Positions 1 to 9,243 are shown, numbered from the stretch's first letter. The stretch is DNA of 64,000 bases from Neorhizobium populisoli (GCF_019430945.1 NZ_JAHYCB010000003.1:124001-188000), one strand, 5' to 3'. Program-made: numbers and translations. Notes: generated by a model not told the origin, from the letters alone.

Positions 1-1
1 C

Positions 2-1420
2 CCGGAGGGTACATTTCGCGCGGCGATCGAAAAGTTGCCCTATCTGGCCGACCTTGGCATCACCATGATCGAGGTCCTGCCGCTCGCCCAGTTCGGCGGC
101 AAGCGCGGCTGGGGTTATGACGGCGTGCTGCTTTACGCCCCTCATTCGGCCTATGGCGCGCCGGAGGATTTCAAGGCCTTCGTCGATGCTGCCCACGGGC
201 TCGGCCTCTCCGTCGTGCTCGATATTGTGCTTAACCATTTTGGCCCGGAAGGAAACTACCTGCCACTGCTGGCGCCCGATTTCTTCCACAAGGAACGCAT
301 GACACCCTGGGGTGCCGGCATTGCCTATGACGTCGATCCGGTTCGGCGCTATATCAGCGAATGCGCGCTCTACTGGCTGGAGGAATTCCAGCTCGACGGC
401 CTGCGCTTCGATGCCATCGACCAGATCGAGGATAGTTCGGAACAGCATGTCCTCGAAGAGATCGCCAGGCGCATCCGCACCGAGATCACCGACCGGCCGA
501 TCCACCTGACCACAGAGGACGCCCGCAACATCACCTTCCTGCATCCGCGCAATGGGGATGGCTCGGCGCCGCTCTTCACCGCCGAATGGAACGACGACCT
601 CCACAATGCCGTGCATGTTTTCGCGACCGGTGAAACACATGCCTATTACAAGGACTTCGCCAAAAACCCTGAGAAACTGGTCGCTCGTGTGCTGGCCGAA
701 GGGTTTGCCTATCAGGGCGAGGTCTCGCCTCAGACAGGCGAAAAACGCGGTGTCAAAAGCACCGGCCAGCCGCCCGTCGCTTTCGTCGACTTCATCCAGA
801 ACCATGATCAGGTGGGCAACCGGGCACAGGGCGAACGGCTGATCTCACTTGCCGGCGCCGATCGCACCAAGGCCCTGCTCGCCACGCTGCTTCTGTCGCC
901 ACATATCCCGCTGATGTTCATGGGCGAGGAATATGGCGAGACCAATCCCTTCCTGTTCTTCACCGATTTTCTCGGTGATCTTGCCAAGGCCGTGCGCGAA
1001 GGCCGGGCCCGGGAGTTTCAGGGCCATGCAGGTCACGAGGGCGAAAGCGTACCCGATCCGAATGCAAAGAAGACCTTCGAAGTCTCCACGCTTGATTGGC
1101 AAAAGCCGGACTCGAAAGATGGCAAGGACTGGCTGAAATTCACGAAGGACCTGCTGGCGCTCCGTCAAAAGCATATCGTCCCGCTACTCGCCACTGCCGG
1201 CGGCGAAAGCGGCAAGGTGGTGAAAACGGATAAGGGCTTCCTCGCCGTCTCCTGGACCTTTCCGAAAGGCCGGCTCTCGCTGGCCCTCAACATCGGCGAA
1301 AAACCACAGCCCCTTCCCGATGCGCCCGGCGAGACTATCTTCGCCTGGCCTGAAAAGACACATGACCTCCCGCCGAACTCCACCGTTGTCCGCCTCGAAG
1401 TTTCCGGAAGGCCCGCATGA
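2..1420 (+). CDS. treZ: Malto-oligosyltrehalose trehalohydrolase, 5' end outside window
   Basis: Glycoside hydrolase family 13 enzyme that releases trehalose from maltooligosyl-trehalose in the cytoplasm; it is the second step of the TreY/TreZ route. About 472 residues are visible and the frame is open to the window edge, so the N-terminal part (the family is usually near 600 residues) lies upstream. Visible motifs are DGLRFDAID with the nucleophile Asp (about residue 130 of the visible part), the TTEDARN segment with the likely acid/base Glu, and FIQNHDQVGNR carrying the conserved HD pair. The stop overlaps the treY start (ATGA), so the two genes are translationally coupled. A TTG at 35 is not the true start, because homologous sequence continues upstream of it. 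Confidence 0.93.
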   Translation, partial: PEGTFRAAIEKLPYLADLGITMIEVLPLAQFGGKRGWGYDGVLLYAPHSAYGAPEDFKAFVDAAHGLGLSVVLDIVLNHFGPEGNYLPLLAPDFFHKERMTPWGAGIAYDVDPVRRYISECALYWLEEFQLDGLRFDAIDQIEDSSEQHVLEEIARRIRTEITDRPIHLTTEDARNITFLHPRNGDGSAPLFTAEWNDDLHNAVHVFATGETHAYYKDFAKNPEKLVARVLAEGFAYQGEVSPQTGEKRGVKSTGQPPVAFVDFIQNHDQVGNRAQGERLISLAGADRTKALLATLLLSPHIPLMFMGEEYGETNPFLFFTDFLGDLAKAVREGRAREFQGHAGHEGESVPDPNAKKTFEVSTLDWQKPDSKDGKDWLKFTKDLLALRQKHIVPLLATAGGESGKVVKTDKGFLAVSWTFPKGRLSLALNIGEKPQPLPDAPGETIFAWPEKTHDLPPNSTVVRLEVSGRPA

Positions 1421-3963
1421 ACATCCCGACCGCCACCTATCGCATCCAGTTCCGCAATGGCATGACCTTCGACCGCGCCGCGGAGCTGGTGCCCTATCTG
1501 AAACGTCTCGGCATCAGCCACCTCTATGCCTCGCCGATCTTCACCGCCACGACCGGCTCCACCCACGGCTATGACGTGACAGATGCCAACGAGATCGAAC
1601 CGTCGATCGGCGGTCGCGAAGGTTTCGAGCGCATGGCCAGAACGCTCAAGGCTGCCGGGCTTGGCCTGATCCTCGATATCGTGCCGAACCACATGGCGGC
1701 ATCACTGGAAAACCTGTGGTGGCGCGATGTCGTCGAACACGGCGAACAGAGCCGCTACGCCCGCCATTTCGATATCGACTGGTCGCGCAAGCTGACGCTC
1801 CCGTTTCTTGGCGACACGTTCGAGACGGTATTGGGGGCCGGCGAGATTTCGTTGAAGCCCGATCCGAAAACCGGCAGACCGGCGTTCGCCTATTACGAAA
1901 CCTTCTATCCGCTCAATCCGGAGACCTATTCGGGCCGAGAAGCCGAAGTCCTCAAACTTGCGGACAAGGCAGCGATAGCCAAACTGCACGAACAGCAGCA
2001 CTACCGGCTGATGTCCTGGCGGGATGCGCCGCGCGACCTCTCCTATCGCCGCTTCTTCGAGATCACCGGCCTTGCTGGTATCCGCGTCGAGGATGGAGCG
2101 GTGTTCGACGACACGCATAAGCTCATCCTCGAACTCGTGCATTCCGGCGCTGTGGACGGCTTGCGCGTCGACCATGTCGACGGCCTTGCAGATCCGAAAG
2201 CCTATCTGGAGCAACTGCGCCGTGAGGCCGGACCGGACTGCTACATCACCGTGGAAAAGATCCTCGGCGAAGGAGAACATATCCCGGCCGACTGGCCGAT
2301 CTCCGGCACCACCGGCTACGAATTCATTTCCGCCGTCAGCGACGCATTGGTGGATGGTGAGAAACTGGATGAACTGCGCGCCGCATACGATACGGTCGCC
2401 GGCCAGCCGATCGATATGGAAACCGAGCTGCGCGCGGCAAAATTGCTGATGGCGGACAAGAACTTCGCCGGCGAAGTTGCAACACTGCTGAAACTCGCGC
2501 GGCAGATCGGCCAGACGGAAGATCGCGATTCGGCTTTGCCGGAAGATGCGCTGAAAGCGGCCCTGCGCGAATTGCTTATCGGCTTTCCGGTCTATCGGAC
2601 ATACGGCACCCGCCAGGGCCTGCCGCCGGAGGGCCGACAAATGCTCGCTGCCGTTCTGGAAAAAATCCGTCGAGGGCCGAATTCACCGGATGAACCGGCG
2701 CTCGCATTTTTCGAGCGCATTCTGACCGGCGATGTGGAATCCTCCGTTGCCGCCACGGCGGCCGTCTTCCTCACCCGTTTCCAGCAGCTGACCGGTCCGT
2801 TGATGGCGAAATCGGTCGAGGACACCCTGTTCTTCCGCCAACACATGGCGCTGGCGCTGAACGAAGTCGGCGCCGAACCGCTGCCACGCGCCTTTTCGCT
2901 CGATCGCTTCCATCAGGAAATGCAAACCCGCCTGGAGCGCCAGCCCGATGCGCTTTCCGGCACATCGACCCACGACACCAAGCGTGGAGAGGATGCCCGT
3001 GCGCGCCTCTATGCCATAACCGAAGCTCCGGAAATCTGGAGCGACGCGGTCAGCCGGTGGCGGGCGGTGAACAGAAGCGCGGTAAACATCCTGGATGACG
3101 GCCCCGCACCCGAGCCGGCGGTCGAGTGGATGCTCTACCAAGCCTTGGCGGGCGTCTGGCCCGTCGACCTTCACTCGGAAGACCGGGAAGGCCTGAAAGC
3201 GCTCGAAGAGCGGTTTATCGCCTATGTCGAAAAGGCATTGCGGGAAGCAAAGCTGCGCACCAATTGGGGCGATAGCAACGAAGCGTATGAACAGGCCGTC
3301 ATCGCTTACGCCCGCCACATGCTATCTGCCGACAATCAGGCATTCCTTGCCGATTTCGCTGATACGCTCCGTCCCTTGGCCCGAGCGGGCCTCGTCAATG
3401 GCATCACCCAGACGATCATCAAGCTCACCGCCCCCGGCGTGCCTGATATCTACCAGGGCAGCGAAGGTCTCGACTTCAGCCTCGTCGACCCTGACAATCG
3501 CCGGGAGCCGGATTTCGGCACGCTGCAGAAGCGCTTGCTGGAAAAGCAGACGCTTGCCTCCGGCGAAGAGGAAGAATGGCAGAGCGGCCGCCTGAAGCAG
3601 CACGTTATCGCCACTCTGCTGCGCCTGCGCCAGGAAGCGCCGACCTTGTTCCGAAAGGGTGATTATCTTCCGCTTTCCATTGCTGGCAAACGCGCCGGCA
3701 ATATTGTCGCTTATGCGCGGGCGATGGAGGATGACGAGGCCCTGGTCGTGGTGGCGCCGCGCCTTGTCTTCAGCGCGTTGCATGCCGGCCTTGCCCCTTC
3801 CCGGCAGGAGCGCTGGGCCGAGACGGAGATCATCCTGCCGCCACGCCTCGCCAATCGCCGCTACAAGGACATCTGCACGGGAAAGGTGATCGACCCGAAG
3901 GAGCGGATTGCCGTCAACTGGGTGTTCAACGAACACCCCTTCGCCCTGCTTCTCGCGGAGTGA
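1417..3963 (+). CDS. treY: Malto-oligosyltrehalose synthase
   Basis: Family 13 enzyme that converts the reducing-end alpha-1,4 linkage of maltodextrins to alpha-1,1, making maltooligosyl-trehalose for TreZ. It has 848 residues, normal for TreY. Visible motifs are DIVPNHMA near residue 90, DGLRVDHVDGLADP near 250 with the catalytic Asp, VEKILGEGE near 280 with the catalytic Glu, and the TreY-specific STHDTKRGED near 515. The ATG overlaps the treZ stop by four bases, so treZY is one transcription unit ending at the hairpin about 30 bases downstream. Trehalose made this way usually serves osmotic and desiccation tolerance. No glgX/treX gene is visible in the window. Confidence 0.95.
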   Translation: MNIPTATYRIQFRNGMTFDRAAELVPYLKRLGISHLYASPIFTATTGSTHGYDVTDANEIEPSIGGREGFERMARTLKAAGLGLILDIVPNHMAASLENLWWRDVVEHGEQSRYARHFDIDWSRKLTLPFLGDTFETVLGAGEISLKPDPKTGRPAFAYYETFYPLNPETYSGREAEVLKLADKAAIAKLHEQQHYRLMSWRDAPRDLSYRRFFEITGLAGIRVEDGAVFDDTHKLILELVHSGAVDGLRVDHVDGLADPKAYLEQLRREAGPDCYITVEKILGEGEHIPADWPISGTTGYEFISAVSDALVDGEKLDELRAAYDTVAGQPIDMETELRAAKLLMADKNFAGEVATLLKLARQIGQTEDRDSALPEDALKAALRELLIGFPVYRTYGTRQGLPPEGRQMLAAVLEKIRRGPNSPDEPALAFFERILTGDVESSVAATAAVFLTRFQQLTGPLMAKSVEDTLFFRQHMALALNEVGAEPLPRAFSLDRFHQEMQTRLERQPDALSGTSTHDTKRGEDARARLYAITEAPEIWSDAVSRWRAVNRSAVNILDDGPAPEPAVEWMLYQALAGVWPVDLHSEDREGLKALEERFIAYVEKALREAKLRTNWGDSNEAYEQAVIAYARHMLSADNQAFLADFADTLRPLARAGLVNGITQTIIKLTAPGVPDIYQGSEGLDFSLVDPDNRREPDFGTLQKRLLEKQTLASGEEEEWQSGRLKQHVIATLLRLRQEAPTLFRKGDYLPLSIAGKRAGNIVAYARAMEDDEALVVVAPRLVFSALHAGLAPSRQERWAETEIILPPRLANRRYKDICTGKVIDPKERIAVNWVFNEHPFALLLAE

Positions 3964-3989
3964 TCCGAGCTTCCTGCCAACCTCAAAAC

Positions 3990-4023
3990 AAAGGCGCCGC
4001 TTCCATCCGGAGCGGCGCCTTTT
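3990..4023 (+). terminator. Rho-independent terminator of treZY
   Basis: A 12-base arm AAAGGCGCCGCT, a 9-base loop and AGCGGCGCCTTT followed by T form a near-perfect GC-rich hairpin with flanking A and T tracts, 27 bases after the treY stop. The symmetric A/T flanks could also stop transcription from the minus-strand side. Confidence 0.85.
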
Positions 4024-4068
4024 GATTCTCTGCCGGAAGTTTAAGTTCCGAGCTTTTTATAAATGAAA

Positions 4069-4143
4069 TCAAGCGAATCCGACGAGATTCAGAACGGCGA
4101 TGACGATAACGACTGCGCCGACCAACCAAACGATGCTGTTCAT
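4069..4143 (-). CDS. 24-residue single-span membrane protein
   Basis: A very short reading frame, MNSIVWLVGAVVIVIAVLNL plus VGFA, preceded by a strong ribosome site (AAGGAGAA, 5-6 bases before ATG). The whole product is one hydrophobic helix, so it should be an inner-membrane microprotein. The ribosome site, the clean start and stop, and the position between the treY terminator and the next gene argue that it is real. From memory, proteins of this look recur in Rhizobiaceae next to stress genes, but no function is known to me. It could associate with a larger membrane partner or act in general stress; that is speculation. Confidence 0.7.
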   Translation of the reverse strand: MNSIVWLVGAVVIVIAVLNLVGFA

Positions 4144-4302
4144 GACGTTCTCCTTGTAATGTCGTAAATTTGAACGGCGGGAGGCCCGAAAAGTTCCGGG
4201 AAAATTAGCTCTGGAACAAACAACGCGCGGCTGTGTTGACCCACATCGCGCCGAGGCCTGTCCGAAGGATGGCAGCCGAGGTCTTGTCTCAAGGGGGAAG
4301 CC

Positions 4303-4587
4303 ATGAACACCGCCAATCCGCAGCTTGAAGGCCTTTATCTCGCCGTCGCCGCCATCAATCGGCTTCTGGTAGAAAAGGATGTCCTTTCGCATCAGGAAAT
4401 CCAGGATGCCTTGCAGGCGACCGAACGCACGGTGCTCGCCGACAACAAACCGCTCAGCGTTTCCAGCTCCCACCAGAAAGCGGTCGCCTTTCCGATCCGG
4501 CTCCTGCTGCTCGCCAACGAGGCGCATCAGGAAGGCGCGAAATTCTGTTTCGAGGATCTCGCCCGCGAGGTCGGCCGGCGTACCTGA
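4303..4587 (+). CDS. Hypothetical 94-residue soluble protein
   Basis: The ATG follows AGGGGGAAGCC, a good ribosome site. The product is acidic and mostly helical in appearance, with no signal peptide or membrane segment. It begins MNTANPQLEGLYLAVAAINR and ends with LAREVGRRT. I recognise no catalytic motif. Its neighbours are a membrane microprotein and an SDR of the stress-protein type, which hints at a stress-associated accessory gene, but nothing in the sequence proves that. A hairpin follows the stop. Confidence 0.7.
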   Translation: MNTANPQLEGLYLAVAAINRLLVEKDVLSHQEIQDALQATERTVLADNKPLSVSSSHQKAVAFPIRLLLLANEAHQEGAKFCFEDLAREVGRRT

Positions 4588-4608
4588 CGATTTTCTTCGT
4601 GCAGACAA

Positions 4609-4640
4609 GAACGGCGGCATACGCAGATGCCGCCGCTGTT
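4609..4640. terminator. Convergent hairpin, likely terminator
   Basis: AGAACGGCGGCAT, a 6-base loop (ACGCAG) and ATGCCGCCGCTGTTCT form a long stem with one bulge, located between two convergent genes. The T run is short (TTCTCGTTT), so termination strength is uncertain. Confidence 0.55.
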
Positions 4641-4697
4641 CTCGTTTGGGAGGAGGAAGTCTGGGGTAAGATCCTCGATATCTCTAAAGGCGTAAGC

Positions 4698-5555
4698 TTA
4701 GAGGATCGGTTTGCCGCCGGTGACGGCGATCGTCGTGCCGGACACATAACTCGACAGCGGATCGGCCAGCATGACATAGGCCGTCGCCAGTTCTGCCGGC
4801 TGGCCGGGCCGTTTCATCGGCACCTGATTGCCGAAATTTTTCACCCGGTCCTCTGTCATGGTCGAGGGAATGAGCGGTGTCCAGATCGGTCCCGGCGCCA
4901 CCGCATTGGCGCGAATATCCTTTTCGGCGAGAAGCTGCGCCAGCCCGGCGGTGAAATTCTGAATCGCGCCCTTGGTCGTCGCATAGGCAAGCAGCGTCGG
5001 GTTCGGACTGTCGGAATTGATCGAGGCCGTGTTGATGATCGCGCCACCCGGCTTCATGTGCGGCACGGCCGCCTTGGTCAGATAGAACATGGCATGGATA
5101 TTGACCTCGAATGTCAGCTGCCATTCCTCGTCGGTAATGTCCTCAATCGACGAAAACGTCGCCTGATGGGCTGCATTGTTGACGAGAATATCGATGCCAC
5201 CGAACTCTTTCACTGCCCGCTCGATGATCGCCCGACAATGCGCCGGTGTCTTGATGTCACCCGGCACCAGCACGGCCTTGCGCCCTGCTTCCTCCACCAG
5301 CCGCTTCGTATCCTCGGCATCCTCGTCTTCATCGAGATAGGAGATCAATACATCCGCGCCTTCTCGCGCATAGGCGATGGCCACTGCCCGGCCGATTCCA
5401 CTATCGCCGCCGGTGATGACGGCGTGTTTTCCGGCAAGCCGGCCTGAACCGCGATAGGATTGCTCCCCATGATCCGGCACGGGATCCATCAGGCCGGTAA
5501 AGCCCGGCATCGGCTGCTGCTGTTCGGGAAAAGGCGGAGCGGGGTACTGAGCCAC
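4698..5555 (-). CDS. SDR family oxidoreductase (general-stress type)
   Basis: Classical short-chain dehydrogenase of 285 residues. It has a glycine-rich cofactor motif, ITGGDSGIGRAVA near residue 45, the NNAA motif near 130, a catalytic Ser in NTASINS, and YATTKGA carrying the Tyr and Lys of the active site. The long N-terminal extension (QQQPMPGFTGLMDP...) is typical of the SDR subgroup annotated as general stress protein 39 or glucose/ribitol-type dehydrogenase. I chose a GTG start because AAAGGA lies seven bases before it and the family motif starts just after; the open frame upstream has no homology. The substrate is unknown. Confidence 0.85.
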   Translation of the reverse strand: MAQYPAPPFPEQQQPMPGFTGLMDPVPDHGEQSYRGSGRLAGKHAVITGGDSGIGRAVAIAYAREGADVLISYLDEDEDAEDTKRLVEEAGRKAVLVPGDIKTPAHCRAIIERAVKEFGGIDILVNNAAHQATFSSIEDITDEEWQLTFEVNIHAMFYLTKAAVPHMKPGGAIINTASINSDSPNPTLLAYATTKGAIQNFTAGLAQLLAEKDIRANAVAPGPIWTPLIPSTMTEDRVKNFGNQVPMKRPGQPAELATAYVMLADPLSSYVSGTTIAVTGGKPIL

Positions 5556-5671
5556 GGAAACGTCCTTTATTCGTTGGGAATTCACACTCCCAACTGAACG
5601 AGTCCGCGGATGTTCCGCAGAAGGCTCCACAACTTGAAAAAGAATAGTGCGTGGAAGGCGCGCCGGCGAGT

Positions 5672-6067
5672 TCAGGGATCGTCTTTTGACGCTCTGTCCA
5701 GCTTTCCGACGCCGGCCTTGTGCACATATTGGCTCGCCACCATCCAGCCCTTCAGCGGCCGCATGGGCAAAAGGCAGGTAATCAGCAGGAACGGCAGCGA
5801 GATCAGCAGATGCACCCAGAACGGCGGCTGGAAACTCGTCTCCATCCACACTGCCAGCGCGATGCCGGGAATGCACCCGAAAACCATGATGAAGAAAGCC
5901 GGACCGTCGCCCGGATCGGCAAAGGAATAATCAAGCCCGCAGGCTTCGCATCGCGGTCTTAGCGTCAGGAATCCGCTGAACAGCTTGCCTTGGCCACAAC
6001 GCGGGCAGCGGCAGCGCAGTCCCGTGCTGGTGGGGGGAAGCGGCGCCCAATCGGAATCCTGTGACAT
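5672..6067 (-). CDS. DUF983 family membrane protein
   Basis: 131 residues with two CxxC pairs near the N-terminus (RCPRCGQGKLF and PRCEACG), a zinc-ribbon arrangement typical of DUF983. Two hydrophobic helices follow (AFFIMVFGCIPGIALAVW and LLISLPFLLITCLLPM). The family is common in alphaproteobacteria and lacks a firm function. The start lies close to the divergent phosphodiesterase-like gene, so the two share a short promoter region. Confidence 0.85.
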   Translation of the reverse strand: MSQDSDWAPLPPTSTGLRCRCPRCGQGKLFSGFLTLRPRCEACGLDYSFADPGDGPAFFIMVFGCIPGIALAVWMETSFQPPFWVHLLISLPFLLITCLLPMRPLKGWMVASQYVHKAGVGKLDRASKDDP

Positions 6068-6228
6068 TTCCGTCTGCCTCTGCTGGCGTGGCCGGTCTCT
6101 TGCCGGTCTCTGGGTTGTGCATGGTTGCCAATCAACGGTTGGAAACCTTAGATTCGGTCTATGTCAGTTACTCGGAAATGCATAGTCTACGGTTGATCGA
6201 ATCTCCCGGCCTACCCAAGGAAATCCCG

Positions 6229-7083
6229 ATGACTCGCGCATTTTCCGGCCTCGGCATCCGCCATGCTGGCCATTTCACCCGGCTGAAATGGCATCGTTTG
6301 CGGCGCAGCTTCAACGACCCGCTTTTTTCCGCTGAAGTCATGGCGGAAGGTTTCCGCCTCGGCGCATCGACCGAACTCGATCTCCGCGTCCGGAGCGATG
6401 GCGGTTTTGTCGTCCTGCACGATGAAGAACTTGAGGGCGAAACCAATGGTCATGGCCTGATACGCCAAGCCGCGGCGGATGATATCCGTCCGCTGCGACT
6501 GACAGCCGGAGGCCACCATCCAATCCTCAGCGAGGATCTCGCTTCGCTGCTTCAGACCGCGCATCCGGAGGCCCTGCTGCAGTTCGACATGAAGGACGAG
6601 CTGGCGGTGATCGGCGAACGTGGCATGGCGCATCTGACCGAATATTTCGCCGGTGCCGGCTCCTCGATCATCATCAGCGGCCACGATCTCGATCTCATCC
6701 TCGCCGTGAAGGAACAGCTGCCGAGCCTGAAGCGCGGTATCGACCCGACCGACAAGCTGATTGAAATCTATCGCGAAAACGGCCTCAAGGCAGTCGAAGA
6801 AGACCTTCGCGCCGACCTCGCGGGACGGACTGAACCGGACACGATCTACCTTGCCTGGCCGCTTATCCTGCGCGCCGCCGCAGAAGGCCTCGACCTGATC
6901 GGCCTCTGTCGCGACGCCGGCAAGCTGGTGGATGCCTGGACCTTCAACCTCCAGAGCCCGGACGAGGGGTTCGATGCCGATGAGGCGAAACACTTCACGG
7001 CACTGATGGGATTGAAGCCGGACCAGATCACCACCGACGAGCCGATCGCCACGGAGCGGGCCTGGGCGGCGATTGACGGATAA
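6229..7083 (+). CDS. Glycerophosphodiester phosphodiesterase family protein
   Basis: A 284-residue protein resembling the GDPD/PI-PLC TIM barrel. Signs are a catalytic-type histidine in IRHAGHF near the N-terminus, ELDLRVRSDGGFVVLHDEEL with the metal-binding acids and the second His, FDMKDE in the middle, and a DQITTDEP end as in GDPD enzymes. Members hydrolyse glycerophosphodiesters to sn-glycerol-3-phosphate plus an alcohol. I preferred the ATG at 6229 because AAGGAA precedes it; an upstream in-frame start would add 56 residues overlapping the DUF983 start. No signal peptide is seen, so the protein is likely cytoplasmic. Confidence 0.75.
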   Translation: MTRAFSGLGIRHAGHFTRLKWHRLRRSFNDPLFSAEVMAEGFRLGASTELDLRVRSDGGFVVLHDEELEGETNGHGLIRQAAADDIRPLRLTAGGHHPILSEDLASLLQTAHPEALLQFDMKDELAVIGERGMAHLTEYFAGAGSSIIISGHDLDLILAVKEQLPSLKRGIDPTDKLIEIYRENGLKAVEEDLRADLAGRTEPDTIYLAWPLILRAAAEGLDLIGLCRDAGKLVDAWTFNLQSPDEGFDADEAKHFTALMGLKPDQITTDEPIATERAWAAIDG

Positions 7084-7089
7084 ACCCGT

Positions 7090-7389
7090 TCAGCGATTGC
7101 AGAACGGTGCGCGGCAGACACGCCGGCTGACCAGCTTGAGGCTGCGATCCGGCTCGATCAGATATGTCTCAAAGACGCGGTTGCCGGCCTGATCGTAGAA
7201 TTCGTGATCGACGGGGCTGCCGACCGGCGCTTTGCGTGTCGGGTTTCTGGGCTGCCCGCCATAGGTAATGCTGCCGGGAATCGGGCGTATGCCAGGCCCA
7301 TACTGATAGCTGGGTTCGATCGGCTCGCTGCTGACGCTGCAGCCTGCCAGCAATCCTGCAAGTGCACCGATGAAAACGATCTGTCGCAT
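7090..7389 (-). CDS. Small lipoprotein
   Basis: 99 residues with a type II signal peptide: MRQIVFIGALAGLLAGC, with lipobox LAGC. The mature part (SVSSEPIEPSYQYGP...) has no known domain to my eye and ends in two cysteines (RRVCRAPFCNR), which may form a disulfide in the periplasm. It lies convergent with the phosphodiesterase-like gene, six bases away. Function unknown. Confidence 0.75.
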   Translation of the reverse strand: MRQIVFIGALAGLLAGCSVSSEPIEPSYQYGPGIRPIPGSITYGGQPRNPTRKAPVGSPVDHEFYDQAGNRVFETYLIEPDRSLKLVSRRVCRAPFCNR

Positions 7390-7547
7390 GGGCTGATCCC
7401 GCCTCTTTCTCGCAATGAGCCGTTCGGCTTAACTCGGAGTTGGCGCCGAAGTTCCGTGAGCCCTAGCATCGATAAATCGTCTATTCATCGAAAAAATATC
7501 CGCTACACATTTGATCCGCTGTTTTTGAATGAGGGAGATTGATTGCC

Positions 7548-8909
7548 GTGACGAAATCCTACGGAGCCATGTCGATTGCCGAGCTGTCGGTGCTGATCCA
7601 GACCGGCGCGGTCGATCCGGTCGAGGTTACAGAGCAGGTTTTCGCCGGAATCAAGGCCTGGCCCGACAAGGCCGTCTTCATCACCCTCCTGGAGGAACGC
7701 GCACTCACCGAAGCAAGGGCCTCCTCCAAGCGTATCAAGGAAGGCCGCTCGCTCGGCCCGCTCGACGGCATTCCAATCGCCTGGAAGGACCTGTTCGACA
7801 TCCAGGGCCTGCCGACCACCGCAGGTTCGAAAGTGCTGAAGACCGCGGCCCCTGCAGCAAAGGACGCCGCTGTCGTCGACCTTCTGAAACAGGCCGGCAT
7901 GATCGCCATCGGCCGCACGAACATGAGCGAGTTCGCCTTTTCCGGCATCGGCATCAACCCGCATTACGGCACGCCACATAATCCGCGCGGAAAGGACGCG
8001 CCGCGTATTCCGGGCGGCTCCTCCTCCGGTGCGGGCGTTGCGGTCGGCGCGGGCCTTGTGCCCGTCGCCATGGGCACCGATACCGGCGGCTCGATCCGCA
8101 TCCCGTCGGCGCTGAACGGCACTGTCGGCTACAAGGCCACCCGCGGCCGCTATGCGATGGACGGCGTCTATCCGCTGGCGAAAAGCCTCGATTCGCTCGG
8201 TCCCCTCTGCCGCACCGTTCAGGATGCGGTCTGGATCGACGCCGCCATGCGCGGCCTTGGCGTGCCCTCCACGGCGCGCAAGCCGATCCGGCCCCTCGAT
8301 ATCGTCATCCCCATCAACGGCGTCTTCGATGGCGCCGAGCCGGGCGTGGTCGCTGCCTTCGAGGCGACGGTCGAGCGCCTCCAGAAGGCCGGCTGCACCG
8401 TGACCCGTCTTGCCTTCCCAGCCTTCGACGAACTGCCGCAGCTGATGGCGAAATACGGACCGATGGTGACAGCCGAAGCCTTTGCGCTCCACCGCGAAAA
8501 GCTGGCCGGCCCCGAAGCCGCCGATATCGATCATCGCGTCGTCGCCCGCACCCGCCTTGGCGAGAGAACATCGACTGCCGATTATATCGCCATCATTGAA
8601 GCCCGCTCCCGCATGACGGCCGCGACCGAGGCTCTGATCGGCAACCGCCTGGTCGCCATGCCTTCGGTGATGCATGTCGCGCCGAAGATCGAGCCGCTCC
8701 TGAAGGACGACGAGGCTTTCTTTGCCGCAAACGGTAAGACGCTCCGCAACACCGGCTTCGGCAACTTCCTCGACTGGTGCGGTATATCCATTCCCTGCGG
8801 CACAGGCGATGCCGACATGCCCGTCGGCTTTATGCTTTCCGGCAAGGCAAACCAGGATGAGGACGTGTTGCAGGCAGGCATGGCCTACGAGGATATCATC
8901 CGCGGTTAG
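7548..8909 (+). CDS. Amidase (amidase-signature family)
   Basis: 453 residues. The amidase signature is clear: Lys of IAWKDLFD near residue 80, the glycine/serine loop GGSSSGAGVAVGAG near 160, and GTDTGGSIRIPS carrying the cis-Ser and nucleophile Ser near 180. Such enzymes hydrolyse amides to acid plus ammonia; the substrate cannot be read from sequence, and GatA is excluded by the missing gatB/gatC context. A TTG nine bases upstream is also possible, but the GAGGGAG site fits the GTG better. The gene stands alone. Confidence 0.88.
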   Translation: MTKSYGAMSIAELSVLIQTGAVDPVEVTEQVFAGIKAWPDKAVFITLLEERALTEARASSKRIKEGRSLGPLDGIPIAWKDLFDIQGLPTTAGSKVLKTAAPAAKDAAVVDLLKQAGMIAIGRTNMSEFAFSGIGINPHYGTPHNPRGKDAPRIPGGSSSGAGVAVGAGLVPVAMGTDTGGSIRIPSALNGTVGYKATRGRYAMDGVYPLAKSLDSLGPLCRTVQDAVWIDAAMRGLGVPSTARKPIRPLDIVIPINGVFDGAEPGVVAAFEATVERLQKAGCTVTRLAFPAFDELPQLMAKYGPMVTAEAFALHREKLAGPEAADIDHRVVARTRLGERTSTADYIAIIEARSRMTAATEALIGNRLVAMPSVMHVAPKIEPLLKDDEAFFAANGKTLRNTGFGNFLDWCGISIPCGTGDADMPVGFMLSGKANQDEDVLQAGMAYEDIIRG

Positions 8910-9013
8910 GACGCCGACGCGACTGTTAAGTCAGGCGCTAACACGAGTGGCCGCCTGTTGCACTCGCCAGGATGATCGGCGAAAATCCCAGCCTGAACTC
9001 AGGAGAGCGCGTC

Positions 9014-9184
9014 ATGCCATTCTCAACCGCCCGTGGATTGAGCGCCGATATCGTCGCCAAACTCTCCAATGCCTTGGAGAACTTCGAGGACGTGACGCAG
9101 GACGAAGTGATGATCATGCTTTCCGAAGCACTCGATGTAATCAACGAGCTTGTGGTTTTGGTTGACAACGCGGGAGATGAATAA
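9014..9184 (+). CDS. Hypothetical 56-residue protein
   Basis: The ATG is preceded by CAGGAGA at a good distance. The product is small, acidic and probably helical (SADIVAKLSNALENFEDV, then a hydrophobic heptad-like stretch INELVVLVDN). There is no signal or membrane segment. The ribosome site and the hairpin right after the stop support a real gene. Function unknown. Confidence 0.6.
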   Translation: MPFSTARGLSADIVAKLSNALENFEDVTQDEVMIMLSEALDVINELVVLVDNAGDE

Positions 9185-9192
9185 GGCTACAC

Positions 9193-9229
9193 ATCGACAC
9201 TCGCGACGTTTGCCGTCGCGAGTGTCGAT
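9193..9229. terminator. 15-bp perfect inverted repeat
   Basis: ATCGACACTCGCGAC, a 7-base loop and GTCGCGAGTGTCGAT pair perfectly, eight bases after the small gene. There is no T run after either arm, so it may be a terminator that needs help, an mRNA-stabilising hairpin, or a protein site. Confidence 0.5.
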
Positions 9230-9243
9230 ATCGGGAGTTTGTA

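Noticed and set aside
5610..5930. Open reading frames on the plus strand opposite the DUF983 gene
   Set aside because: They are shadows of the minus-strand gene, with no ribosome site and basic, low-complexity products.
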